Below, piece by piece: positions 27,350 through 39,360 of a DNA stretch of 64,000 bases. This DNA is from Silurus meridionalis (Eukaryota; Chordata; Actinopteri; Siluriformes; Siluridae), in assembly GCF_014805685.1 (NCBI RefSeq), contig NC_060898.1:10299501-10363500 (forward strand), given 5' to 3'. A program made the translations under genes and the position numbers. A model generated the notes under the pieces. The model was not told where the DNA came from, made no database searches, and worked only from the letters and a program-made list of their open reading frames with translations. How positions within the stretch are numbered: the first letter of the stretch is position 1; each line of letters opens with the position of its first letter.

Positions 27350-28685
27350 AAATTGAATCGAACCATTATTTAAAAACCGAAGTACGTACCGAAATGTATA
27401 TAAACACACAAATACCCACTCACCCACACATACTGTACCTCCATTTACAATCACAGCTATACCCCCCAACCCAACCCACACGCAAAATAAACTATCCCAC
27501 ACATAAACAAGTACACTCTCACACACTGATACAAGTACAGTCTCACACAACATCTAGACTTGCAGTTAAATATTGCTGTCAAAATCTGAAAGCAGCCTTA
27601 CAATGTTTGTTGAATGCAGAGTAAGGTTCAGTGAGCCTGAACCATATCCTTAACATGATGGATGGTAATGTTTTTTTCCGCACTAGCATTAAAGTATGTG
27701 TTGATTATTTTTTGCTTGGCCAGTGAGCTGGTGAATGCAGATGAATGTACTGCAGTCTGTTGGCAGCTGCAGGAGAAACAAACCAATCTTAATGCTGCAT
27801 GCTTGCTGTAACTGCATGCTTCCATATTATGCATGAATATGGATTGTGATATTACTATGACAAATGTTTTATTTTGCATGTGTTATATAAATATAAAATC
27901 TAAATAATAATATTGAGTTGCATGTTTGTAGGTTTTATCTTTATCTGTGTTGATTTGTCACAATCACAACACACCATGAATATCTATAAAAAAGATAGCC
28001 ATGGATTCAGAATTTTCTTCTAACAGAAATTTATATTTAAAAAAATGTAAGCCAATATAAAACAGTAAACAACATGCAGTGCAGGGAAGGGTTTCATGTC
28101 ACTGATTTAGTGTACTGTACTTGTGAAGATATCCAGGTAACCAGGACCAGTACCATTAAGAGCAGGATATGAATGCCTGAAATATGTGTGGGTCGCGCAA
28201 TGCTGTGTTTCAGCTAGAGGAATTACTCATTTGCAGGAAACAAACAGCAAAGCCCTCAGTGGACCAAACAAGCCTTTGCCTGTGGCCAAAAATGGTAGTT
28301 AAAAAACATTACTTTACTTTGTGAAGAGAAAAAGAAGCATAGTGCAACAATGCACACACAGCAAAACTAGGGGAGTGACACAATTGAAGAGATAGGGGCA
28401 GAGAGAGAACAAGTGAGGAATTTTTAAAAAATTGAGAGGGGAGGGGGGATGGGTGGTTAATACACAAAAAGAGAGAGAAGGCATGAAAGAGAATTAAATC
28501 AATGAACCCCACCATCACCAACCACCGCTTCTAACCTATCACTGCCCACCTCCATAAACACCCATCCACCCTAATCCCACCTACCACCACTACCTAACAC
28601 TATAATATATTAGTTTTGCATATTTATATTTTAAAAAGACACTATGAAAAGAAGAAATGTGTTTTACTGTAGCATTCTTTAAGAA

Positions 28686-28687
<2 letters not shown>
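27350..28687. other. No gene recognised
   Basis: 27390-27560 is AC-rich and G-poor. The rest is ordinary AT-rich sequence with a CCACC-rich patch near 28500-28600. Confidence 0.5.

Positions 28688-28749
<62 letters not shown>
28688..28749. repeat. (TA)31 microsatellite
   Basis: 62-base TA tract. Confidence 0.98.
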
Positions 28750-28751
<2 letters not shown>

Positions 28752-30530
28752 GAAGAGGGATAGAGATGCAAGACTAGGCAAGTCCCTAAAATAAAACATA
28801 CCTGGAGTTAATGCACTCACTTAATTGAGTCATCTGAAAACTATGAGAATATATAAATACTTTTTAGATCATTGTTTTTCAGGGTTCTATTTATTTCTTT
28901 GCTTGGCAATTGCTCCTGGCTAATGTGATGGCATCATGAGGATGAGATTAATAATGCAAGGGCCCTGTGGACTGGTCTCTTTTGCTACTCCAGTGTTGTT
29001 CTTCCACATAAATGTTAATGAAGCATCCTTTTAATGGAATTAAAATGTACAAATGAAGGCCAACGTCAAAATAATTTTGTATATTGAGTTTACCGCCGAC
29101 AAATGATGACAAGAATCTTTGCTGTGGAGTTCTGTTGAGCAGGCAGTATTTTTTTTAAACAAAATCAACCTTTTATACGAATCCAAATGTCTTTAGAGAT
29201 GAAACTGATTAAACATTCATTAAACGATTTAGGTGAACCAATGACAAATATTTTTTTGTCACAGAAAAACATTACATGGATATAAAATGTGTACAAAATA
29301 CTATTTGACATTTTGGTAAATATTTGTTTAACATAATTGCTAAGAAGATTTATTTTACAATTGTTACACTTGCATATAAATAATTTATGCAGGGTATCTG
29401 ACATATATTTGGTACCAGGAGTCATTTGGCTCTTCTTGTCCCTGGATAAGCATTGGTTTAATATGCTTTGGTGTGCACAGTATAACTTGCTCTCACAAAA
29501 TTAATTTTAGATTACTGGCTTTATTAATCTTCATTAATCATGAAAGTAGATTGAAAATCTTGGTTTTAGCTAAAGCTTAAATTACACGCTGTACATAAAG
29601 TTACATAAGGCATTCCTATTATTCTTCCTACTTTATTTGTACATTAAACTAAATTTTCTTGTTTGCAACTGTGAAGAATTGCATGTTCCAGCCAAAGAAA
29701 CCAGGAGGACACATGGCACCCAGTATAAGATGCTAATTAGGTATGTAGGCAGTTGTTTACTAGTGCACCTGGCAGCAATTCTGATGTCCTTCCTTTATTT
29801 AATTTGTATTAATTTTATTATTTAACTGAATGTACACTTATTGTCCTCTTTAATAGGCACACATGTACGTCTGTTCATTTTCCTCTGATCTCTCTCTTCA
29901 ACAATTGCAAAATATCTGCTCACAGGCACAGAGATCACACTTTTTATCATTAACTTAAGCTTTTGTCCTATATCTGCAGGATTTTTCGAAACTGTTTAAA
30001 AATTTTTTGCATAGCTTAGTCATTCCAGTATTGCAGCGCAGTGGCATACAGCATGACAACAGACCTTTCCTTACATTTCTCAATGGAGAGTTTATAGTAA
30101 AAATACCATTACATAAATGACCAATTTCTCGTTGGTGATATTTCACAAGTCTTTCAATAAAGTGTAAATACCAGTCTTTTCTTATCTCAAAATTGAATGT
30201 CCTATTGGACCAGACGAGACTGAGCAGGCATGGTCACACTGTATCTGTATTATGGACCTTACTTTTCAACCCCAAAGGCATTTTTCATTCTGAACCACGT
30301 GACTCACAGTAGACATTTCAGACCAATGTAGGTAGAGGAACTAGTGGGAGTGCCATTGTGAAAGGAATAATTTAAATATGTATTTTCACCCAACATTAAT
30401 GGTAATCAAAGCCACTTATCAAACCTGCTTTGTGTCAAATGTGTTGATTTTTGTGTCAATTGGTTAAATGCTGTTAATGTTTTTAAAGTTTACTCCTTAG
30501 GAGTTTTCAATAATTGTAATTGAAAAGTGT
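28750..30530. other. No gene or repeat recognised
   Basis: AT-rich sequence, no convincing frames, splice patterns or terminal repeats. Confidence 0.5.
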
Positions 30531-30549
30531 TAAGGGAGATATATATCTC

Positions 30550-30614
<65 letters not shown>
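30531..30614. repeat. 24-bp palindrome joined to a (TA)31 tract
   Basis: TAAGGGAGATAT / ATATCTCCCTTA is a perfect palindrome at 30531-30554 that runs into pure TA up to 30614. Confidence 0.95.
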
Positions 30615-30619
<5 letters not shown>

Positions 30620-32782
30620 AACCACCACCAACAACCAGGAACAAGGATTATATAATCACTGACACTGTGATTATTCTATCAATTCACAATTTTTGAAAAC
30701 AGCACCTATAGCAAACATTTTTCTACACGCTGTCATTGATAAAAATCATATTTACATTTTGGCAGATAGTTTAATGATGGAGATGCAGGGACATCAATTA
30801 TGTTGATTAATTACTTAAGCCTGTGTAAAAGACATAAGCATCCTGGGTTAAAGGATTCTTTTTTCTTTAAGAAAATGTATTTTTCTGCCAGCTTAATCAA
30901 TTTTATTGCACTGAACTGTGTAAAAGGGATTCCTAAAAGCATTTTTTCTTCTGTACTGCACTGATGCACCACACAGCCATATTTATACAGCAATATTAAT
31001 TGATTAAATTCATTGTAAATTGACAGAAGATATGTCTGTTCCATGTCCTCCCACACATTTGGGGCATCAGGCTTTCTGGTCTTCAGCATTTGCTGCCTTT
31101 CACATTCATTTTACATTCTTAATCACCAGCTGATGGTCACTGATGAGTGCAGTGCCTAATTGTATTTGTGTCCTTTAAAAAGGTTACTGGAGTGAGAGAG
31201 GTCACCCATCCTTAAAGGCCCTGAGCATAATAGTCTGGATTGGAGCAATAAACACATCCAGCATACACAGCTGTTGCTTGGCTTGGATATGAGAATGTTG
31301 CAATGCAGCCAGAGCTAAAATTGGACCAGGTATAACATCAGTGCATTTGTTCTTGATGTACCAAATTGCCAGTCCCTTTTGCTATATTATTTGCTCTTGT
31401 ATATAAATAAATTTTTTTACCTTATTAGTTTTTGCCATAGTGCAAGTCACTTGATATGTTGGTGGCGCTGATGCTATAAGTTGATCCATAAAATAAAATA
31501 TTCACTGAAAGCAAGAATAACTGATCGACATTTACATACTGCAGGTAAAAATGCAAACAACACATTCCACATTATATCTGATAAGGTTGTGAATGTAAAC
31601 TTACCCAAAGAGCTTTACATGATTCACCTGTTTGGATTTTCAGTGTAGTTTTTAAGAAGATCAGATTGGATTTCCAGTTTGGTTTGTTCGATCCAAAAGC
31701 GAAACATGTGGTGTGAGTGGGTTCAAGCCCACCTCAGGGAATCCATCAGAGACTCCATCAAGGTAGGAGTACTTCTACTTAAAGCTCTTCATATTTCTCC
31801 CTGCAAATGAGGGAAGCACTGTGTGATGGCCAGCAACAGAAAGCACTCCATTCACCCCACACCTCTCCACCACAGTCGAGCAAATAAGGAAAACACAGTC
31901 AAAAAAGCATAAGGATGCAAAAAATCCACCATGAATGATTTGAGTTAAAGGAAAGAAAAATCCTTCTTCATATGGATAGTTATTCAGAGCTGCTCTTGCC
32001 ATTTTCTTTTATTCCATGTTCTCCCATTTCAGCGCCACCGTATTTGGTGTGCACTTGCCTTGGTTGTCATGGTTGCCAGATGGAGTGTGTTCTCCATTGC
32101 GTTACCTCTGTCTCCCTCTTTCTCTCTGTCCCCCTGTTTCTTTTTCCTTCTCTCATGCTGTCCCTTCTGGTTGTTCACTCATTTCTCGCGTTTTCTTTCC
32201 TCAGCTTGATCCCCTCCTCCTACTCTGTTTCCCTTCCCTGTTCTGTCTCTCTGTCTGACTCCCCTCCCTCTCTGCAGCATCCCTCAGTACCCCCCTCTCT
32301 GTCCTCCTACCTCCTTTCTCCACATTCAGTTGTTTTTGCTCATCTTGTCAGCATGCCTTCTCCCGTTTTCTTTAAAGCCTTTTTCTGAATGTGACAGCAG
32401 CTGGTCAGCATCTCTGCTGGGGTGCTACCAGCATTAAACATGCTCAGTAGAAGCAGTCTCCTCAAATCCAACCACTAATTCTCTGACTGACACATTTTTA
32501 TTGTGTTGTAAACAGAGCACAGTCATTATTACGGTGGTTTTTGTATTTCTTATGGGTGAAGATGTATGTAGATTTCTTCCCTCTTTGTTTCCTCTCAGTG
32601 GGAATGAGAATTTGCTACTTAGTCAGCTCTCTGAAAAAAGACAGACGTTGCATTCATTTGTTCCTATAGCCATCCTGCCGCAGTCTGAATCAGAGAGCAA
32701 CACGTTTGTGCGGTTGTGTTATGCTTCTACTGCTGTCACACTTGCAAACAGAACAGCAGTCCTGGGATACGCCCACCTTTAA
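30615..32782. other. No gene recognised; pyrimidine-rich stretch at 32.1-32.4 kb
   Basis: 32100-32390 is CT-rich on the plus strand, which leaves a frame open without any domain. The rest is AT-rich and unrecognised. Confidence 0.5.
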
Positions 32783-32805
32783 AACACACACACGCGCACA
32801 CACAC

Positions 32806-32842
<37 letters not shown>
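32783..32842. repeat. (AC)n microsatellite, slightly interrupted
   Basis: 60 bases of AC with three G interruptions. Confidence 0.96.
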
Positions 32843-32844
<2 letters not shown>

Positions 32845-33173
32845 TGATTAGATGTCAGATGATAACACTTCCCTCCAGACACAATAGCAGCCAGAAGTGT
32901 CAATGTAGATTCTCTCTGCTGCATTTTTTGATGCATTTCCTGTTACAACCTAAAGCCCAGGCTTTAACATGTTCAGAAGTTTGTGGACTTAAAATCTTAA
33001 CTGTGGTATAAATGAGATAAAAAATATGGCGCTATATAATTAGTCAAATACTGCAAATGTAAACCCTCTGCAAACAAATAAAAGCAAATGCTTTTTTTTA
33101 AGCAAATAAATCGTGTTTTCCTATGCAATTTCCCCTGGTAAAGAATGACATTAATAATCCTCAGTTGGTGTTT

Positions 33174-33345
33174 AATTTAATTCATTAAAATTTTATTTGT
33201 ATAGTACTTTTTACAACGGATATCGTCTCAAAGCAGCTTTACACAGATGAAGCGGTAATAAGATACTTTTAGCATGTGTAACATTGTGGAATTGTGACTT
33301 TTAAACCAGATGTTCACTAAAGAGCTCATTAACTTTCTAGTGCAC
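33174..33345 (-). repeat. LINE A 3' end fragment
   Basis: Begins with the AATTTAATTCATTAAAATTT tail and ATTTGTATAGTACTTTTTAC, CAAAGCAGCTTTACACAGAT. A 5'-truncated minus-strand copy. Confidence 0.8.
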
Positions 33346-33487
33346 TCCTGAACATTCAGTTGTTCTCCCATCAATGTCTCTCTACATAGTGATCACTATG
33401 ATATAAGAATCTCTTAGATGCTCTTTACATTTATATTCATAACTAGGCTTTTGCTGAATGTCTTCATTTGCATTGTGTTAAATGGAA

Positions 33488-34230
33488 GTAAATAATTCAA
33501 TTAATTTTTATTTGTATAGCACTTTTAACAATGAACATAAGATGTTCTTTATAAGTAAGTTTATCCCTAATGAACCGGTGGTAACTGTGGCAAGGAAAAA
33601 CTCCCCGAGATGGCACAAGAAAGAAACCTTAAGAGGAACCAGACTCAAGAGGGAACCCATCCTCATCTGGGTTGCACCGAATGTCCATTTATTACAGATA
33701 AATGATCTTGGGGATAAAGTGATGGTGATCTTCTGATCACCATCACTGCTTCTGCAAACTGTAATCCTGAGTCAATGCAGCAGACTGTTGACATTAACTA
33801 CAGTCCAATCTATCCTCAAAGCGCCCGTTCTTACTCCGGAATTTCATGCAACCACCCAAGGCGTTGATGAGAAACCGTCCCCAGCTGCATAGAGTGGCCT
33901 CCAGTCGAAGAGAACACTATCCAGAGGCAGGCCTGGACGAAGTGGGAAGATCCACGGAGGGGAGAGGGGCAGGAACAGTGGTCACTGGAATCTCAGGAGC
34001 ATGTTTAACTCGACTGAGAGAGAGAGAGAGAGAGAGAGGTGACAGGAAGAGAAGGATATGGATTATAATGTGTCCTTATTGTTGTATAAAACTTAAGGAC
34101 ACTGTGCAGTTAGGGACTCTGGCAAGACTCGCTATAGCAGCATAAATAAAAGGGAGAACCAGAAGGTAACACAGACACGAGGGATCTCTTGGATAAGACC
34201 CACCACACCACCATCCAATACACTTTATTC
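33488..34230 (-). repeat. LINE A 3' UTR, long copy
   Basis: Reverse complement of the 3' UTR of the LINE at 25.4-27.3 kb (GAAACCGTCCCCAGCTGCAT, AGAACACTATCCAGAGGCAG, AAGACTCGCTATAGCAGCAT). It contains GCAAGGAAAAACTCCCCGAG and a (GA)n tract at 34015-34039. Short open frames here are not genes. Confidence 0.85.
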
Positions 34231-34375
34231 TCAGAGAATCTAGGGAATTGCATTCTCCTATAGTTTCTTGTTTGTTTGTCATTTGGCAATTTATAATACA
34301 TAAATCATTTAAATGTAACACACTAATGGCCCCTGTGGACACTGAAGGGTTCAGTGTTGGTTGGTGTAGTAAATC

Positions 34376-34535
34376 AATTCAATTCAATTCAATTCATATT
34401 TATTTGTGTAGGGCTTTTAACAATGAACATTGTCTCAAAGCAGCTTTACACAGATAATGTGGTGATTAAAAGTGAATATGTTCTTTATAAGTAAGTTTGT
34501 CCCTGATGAGCAAGCCGGTGGCGATCAGTAATGAC
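34376..34535 (-). repeat. LINE A 3' end fragment
   Basis: Starts with AATTCAATTC tail units, then TTTATTTGTGTAGGGCTTTT and AACATTGTCTCAAAGCAGC, GATGAGCAAGCCGGTGGC. Confidence 0.85.
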
Positions 34536-34619
34536 CTCAAGCTTGATTAAAGAAAATTTTGCTAAATGGCAAAAAAGAGAAATACCAACCATTCATAGAG
34601 CCATACACACATTAAATAA

Positions 34620-34796
34620 TTACAAATTAAATGAATTCATTTTTATTTTTATAGCACTTTTAACTATTAAGTACGGTCCAAATCTGTCCTCAAATCCTAC
34701 AATCAAAGAGAACCCCATCCAGATATGCGGGCAGATACGAGGAGAGGAGCGGGACAGGAACACTGGTCTCTGTACCTCAGGAGGATGTTTGACTCG

Positions 34797-34845
<49 letters not shown>

Positions 34846-34895
34846 AGAGAGAAAAGGGGAGGGAAAAAGGGAGAGAAAATTATTATTACAGTTTA
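34620..34895 (-). repeat. LINE A 3' UTR fragment with (GA)21
   Basis: Tail AATTAAATGAATTCATTTTT, then internal UTR sequence (GGAACACTGGTCTCTGTACC) and GACTCGACTG followed by (AG)n at 34801-34843, the same position as the GA tract in the copy at 34.0 kb. Confidence 0.8.
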
Positions 34896-34899
34896 AGAC

Positions 34900-36199
34900 T
34901 CAGTTCACAAATATACCTCTGTGTTAGTTTGTATCATTTAGTCTTGTTATTACTTTTTTCCTGTCCTAATTAATATCTAATAGCTTATACAATAAAAAAT
35001 AACAATTTTAACATTATAAACATGGTAGGCAGTCAGAAAGAGATGGGGGGGGGCAGATACTACACAAACTCATACGTTTCAACATGATATATTTAAATAT
35101 GAATTTTGAAGTATCTGAAATAAATGATCATACACCATTGAATCAGATACACGAGTATAATAAAGTGCAGTATAAGGAAAATGATGACATGGATATATGG
35201 TCAGTATTCTTCGCTTTCAAGAATCCTGAAAGCTGTTTTTAAGGAAAGATGTGTTTGCATTTATCTTGTGAAGGTATTTCCAATAGGGCAGATGGAACAG
35301 AACATGACCTGGGGGCAAGAAATCACAGATCATCAGTGAATTTCAAAGATGTTTTTTTTACTGTCTGTTATTAAAAACTAAGGTCTTGAACAGTGAGGTT
35401 GTAGCTGTTTAATCCAATCTCTAATATGCAGCAGTGGTGGACATGCAGAGTGGTTGTGTTCATTCCATAGACTGTGTTGCGCTTTCTGAGGTTTTTGTGT
35501 TATAGACTGCTCCTGCTCCAAAAGCATCTTGATATGTCTGTGACAGTCTAAGCTGATAGTCACAGAAGGTGGCCTGTGGTATCACTGCTGGGCTTCTTAT
35601 GTCTGTTATTTTGTTTCTGAATTTGTAAACTTATATGAAATGTATATTGCGTAATTCAATGAAATTGTTATGCTCTCAGTCATTCTTGTGTGGGTATTTG
35701 AATTCAAGTTTCATTCATTTAATTTTCTCTTCTTTATTCTTATTTGTTTTGCTGTTCTTTTGGTTGGGACTCAATTTGTTACTTATAGCAGAAGTATACT
35801 ATTATAATACTACTACTTATTAGGAAATATACTGTACTGCAAGAAAATAATAAACAAAATCTATGTCATGATCATAAAGTCACAGAGATCACTTTTTTTA
35901 ACATTCTGATATTTGATGTGAACTTTAACTGAAGGCCTTAACCTTAATCTACATGTTTTGTTGCAATGGACTGCTGCAATAAGCAAAAATGTGCAGGTGT
36001 GATGGTGTTCCTAATAAAGTCGATGGTGAGTGTATAGCTGTAATACTATAAAAGCAAACAGGGTTGTGTTACATCTAATATCTGACCTGTTTTAAAACAA
36101 TGCATTACTGTAAATAAACAATAGTTTTTATTATAATATACATTTTCAGGAAACTAATTAAATGGATCACAAAAACAAAAAGTTTTTATTATACATTAT
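34900..36199. other. No gene recognised
   Basis: AT-rich sequence without supported frames. Confidence 0.5.
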
Positions 36200-36216
36200 A
36201 AGTAACGCTCTAGCAA

Positions 36217-36450
36217 GGTTCCCTGGTGGTCTAGTGGTTAGGATGCGGCGCTCTCACCGCTGCGGCCTGGGTTTGATCCCCGGTCAGGGAACCAACCCCA
36301 GCCTTTAAGGTTGCACAAGCCTTAGTGCCGGTCCCAAGCCCGGATAAATGGGGACGGTTGCGTTAGGAAGGGCATCCAGCGTAAAAACGTGCCAAATCAA
36401 ACATGTGGCTGGTCCACTGTGGCGACCCCTAATGGGAGAAGCCAAAAGAA
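36217..36450 (+). mobile_element. tRNA-Glu-headed SINE with target duplication
   Basis: Head 36220-36291 is a near-complete tRNA-Glu (anticodon CTC). The body matches the 5' part of the RTE-like LINE (AGTGCCGGTCCCAAGCCCGG, GGAAGGGCATCCAGCGTAAA as at 52590-52660). The tail matches the 3' end of the same LINE (TGTGGCGACCCCTAATGGGA, as at 50320 and, inverted, 60800). The flanks carry AAGTAACGCTCTAGCAA (36200-36216) and AAGTAATGCTCTAGTAA (36451-36467), 15 of 17 identical. Confidence 0.92.
36220..36291 (+). tRNA. tRNA-Glu(CTC)-like SINE promoter, not a working tRNA gene
   Basis: The cloverleaf can be drawn: acceptor TCCCTGG/TCAGGGA, anticodon stem CGGCG/CGCTG with loop CTCTCAC, T-stem CTGGG/CCCGG. 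The A box (TGGTCTAGTGG) is intact, and the B box reads GGTTTGATCCC with one change from consensus. No oligo-T terminator follows, and the SINE body starts at once. Confidence 0.8.
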
Positions 36451-36467
36451 AAGTAATGCTCTAGTAA

Positions 36468-36985
36468 CCAGAGCTGGCAGGTTGATTTTTTACTTTAAAT
36501 TTACCAGATTTTTTTTTAGTGTAGGTAATAGGAAGATGGGACATGCAATCTTAAAGAAAGGCTGAAAATCTGTGGGTTTGGTTACTTGGGGCTTCAGCAG
36601 AAATCAATACAAGTGGCCCTGTGCCAGCTGACAGAAGGCAGGCCAGAATCTCCAGGCAAACTTTGAGTTCATCAATAAAAACGTGGTTGAGTCACACAGC
36701 TAATGCACAACTCTGTATTTACTGAATCAATCCATGCTAAAAAACAGAAACTTTCTAGATATTTGTGAATATTCTGGAAAAAGTTTATGAAGTTTTGACT
36801 TGATAGTTGAAACAAGTCACTTCATCAATTTCAATTGCAGTTACACTAAGTATAATATTCTAATAATAATTTAATAAATGAAAGATAAAGGTGATATTGA
36901 GTAAAGGTAAAAGAAAATTTTTTGTCATTCCAACCACAGACAGTAAAAATGAAACAAACTATTTTCCCCCAAGCCAATGTGTTAC
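36468..36985. other. No gene recognised
   Basis: AT-rich sequence between the SINE and the next LINE. Confidence 0.5.
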
Positions 36986-36989
36986 ATTA

Positions 36990-38450
36990 GACAACATAAA
37001 TAAAAAAACATAAAACACAGCCCCTGCCAGTCCAGTCCGTTTGTATAAAGTAGTTGATTGGCATACGGAAATGAACTGTTACACAGTCTTTACTTATGGG
37101 CCTAAATGCTTTAGTACCTTTTTCCAAGCAGCAGGAGAGTAAGGAGTGCGTATGAGGGGTGACTGTTATCAGCCATAATGCTGTTGGCTTTGCAGATGCA
37201 GCATGTTGTGTAAATATCCATGATGGAGTGAAGAGAGATCCCAATGATCTTTCAGCCATCCTCACTATCCGCTGTAGTGTAATGGTGTACGTTCCAAAAC
37301 ATTGTAATGATGGTAGTGAATACTGGGCCTTCCTCAGCCTTCTCAAGAGTAGAGATGCTGCTGGGCTTTTTTTGTTAAGGAGCTGGATTTGAGGTGTTAT
37401 GATGCCAGGTGATGTTCTCTGCCAGGTGGGCACCAAAGGAATTTAGTGTGCTTGATGATCGCCATGGAGAAGCTGCTGATGTTCAACGGGAGCGATCTGA
37501 AGTCAGCAACTATCTCTTTTTTTTTATCCACATTCAAAGGTTATTAGCTTTGCACCAGTCCATTAACCTCTGCACGGCATCCCTGTATGCTGACTACCCA
37601 TTCTTACTGTTGGTACCTCCTTTATCAACCAATGGTCATGTCACTGGCTAACTTAATGATGACATTTAAGCTGTGCATTGCTACACAGTCATGGGTCAGC
37701 ACTGTGAACAGCAGGGGACTGTGCACATAGCCCTGGGTGTCCCCAGTGCTCAGTGTGATGGTGGTGGAAGTGGAGGTGTTGTTCCTGATCCAGACTGCCT
37801 GAGGTCTCTTAGTCAAAAATTTGGAGAAAGAGATGTCCAGGCCCAACAGGCTCAGCTTTTCGATCAGATACTGATGAAAATGGTGTACTGAGCTAAATAC
37901 TATCTACTACTAGCTAAATACTAACAACTTTCAAACAAATGTGTCCTTGTTTTTCAGATGAATGAGGGCCAGGTGGCATGCGGTGGAAATGACCATTTTT
38001 TTGAGAGCTTAGGATGATTAGCAAACAGCAGTGGGACCAGTGAGGGGGCAGCAGGGTCTTTGTGTGCCTTATAATGATAGGTGTGAGTATGGCAGGGCGG
38101 TATTATTTGAGACAAGACACAGAGGACTTCTTCGGCATGGGGAAGATGGTGGTGGTGGTCTTGAAGCATGCTAGAACAACAGAACTGCTCAGAGAGATGT
38201 TAAAGATGTCAGTAAGAACATCTGCCAGCTGGTCTACACATCCTCTGAGCACTCTGCCAGGAATATTGTCTGGTCTTGTTGCTTTCCTTGGGTTTGACTT
38301 TGCTTAGAGCTTTCCTCACATTAGCCATGGAGAGACAAAACACCTGGTCGTTGGAAGGACGTGTGTTCTTCCTTGCTGTCAAGTACTTCTGCACTTCAGT
38401 GCATCTGAAAGGGAGCCATCACTATTGCACTTGACTTGACGTGACATTAG
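36990..38450 (-). pseudogene. LINE reverse-transcriptase remnant, minus strand (LINE B, CR1/L2/Rex group)
   Basis: The minus strand shows, from right to left, [16 protein letters not shown] (palm start, 38330), [20 protein letters not shown] (37830), [20 protein letters not shown] and IIKLASDMT, where FADDT is expected (37630-37690). Then come C-terminal pieces ending near 37000 with TLLPS-like and RPIS..CVT sequence. Several frameshifts. It resembles the plus-strand LINE at 44.8-45.5 kb. Confidence 0.8.
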
Positions 38451-38769
38451 CTTTCACATGGATTGATTACTCCAGTTAATAATTTTTAATAATTAATCAA
38501 TAATGTCAGTGAGTCTTTGGCAAATAGGGCAGATAAAGAAGGTGTTCTGATAAATAAGTGATCAATCTACTGCACATGCTCCATCTCCATGCTGTTGAGA
38601 CAGACACTTTTTCACATTTTCATGGGTCTAGAAAAGTGTAAACTGCACACATTATCAGTCAGCATTCTGTGTTATAAAATTTATAACAATTCTACAAACA
38701 GTACCACATAATGACATTGTTTGAAATTTTTGCAAATTTTCGCAAGAAATTCTCAAAGAAATCACATGT

Positions 38770-38970
38770 ACATAAGCATTTACAGCCTTTGGCACCAATT
38801 ACAAAAATATCCCCACAGCAAGATGCTGCCACCACCATTCTTCACTGTAAGGGTGGTATTGGCTAGGTGATGAGTGGTGCCTGGTTTTCTCCAGACATGA
38901 CACTTGGCATTCAGGCCAAAAGAGCTCAATCCAGCAGTGATACCACAGGCCTCTCACTGTCTTTTGTCTT
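38770..38970 (-). repeat. Tc1-like fragment (family 3)
   Basis: CAGCAAGATGCTGCCACCAC, CACTGTAAGGGTGGTATTGG and GCCTGGTTTTCTCCAGACAT match 9835-9925 of the Tc1 at 9.4-10.8 kb. Only the middle of the element is present. Confidence 0.75.
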
Positions 38971-39137
38971 GCACTGTTTGCACTAGGCTGCACACGATGC
39001 ACTTTATGTGGCATGTCCATAGCTCTGTTTTCTGTTATGTAGCTCTATGTTATGTGATGTCGCTCTATGTTATTTTATGTAATACCAGGGTTCTGGAGAA
39101 ACGTTGTTTCATTTAACTGTGTACTGCATCAGTTATA

Positions 39138-39350
39138 TACGGTGGCTGAGAAGTGCAAAACACATTAACAAATCGGAAAACAAATTAAAAAACAGGTGAG
39201 GTCTTAGCGATGGAGCACTTAGCGATCATTGGACATTCGCTAAGTGCTCCATTCACAAACTATACCTACCTCGGATTTGTTAATGTGTTTTCGGATTTGT
39301 TATTTTGTTCTTGCATTTGTTTTCGGATTTCGCACTTCTCGGCCACCGTA
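39138..39350. mobile_element. TA-flanked foldback MITE, 213 bp
   Basis: The ends TACGGTGGCTGAGAAGTGC and GCACTTCTCGGCCACCGTA are inverted repeats with one difference, and AAAACACATTAACAAATC / GATTTGTTAATGTGTTTT repeats occur inside. At the centre is a perfect 16-base inverted repeat (39210-39225 with 39237-39252). TA at both ends fits a Tc1/mariner-type target. It is followed at 39361 by (TA)30. Confidence 0.8.
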
Positions 39351-39356
39351 GAGTCG

Positions 39357-39360
<4 letters not shown>

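Noticed and set aside
31972..32388. A 138-codon plus-strand frame rich in Ser, Pro and Leu
   Set aside because: The region is pyrimidine-rich, so stops are rare by composition. No domain, and no splice or promoter context.
33846..34145. Open frames rich in Arg/Glu at 33.8-34.9 kb
   Set aside because: They fall in LINE A 3' UTR copies and GA microsatellites.
36220..36291. A functional tRNA-Glu gene
   Set aside because: It is fused to a SINE body, has no terminator, and the unit is bordered by a target duplication.
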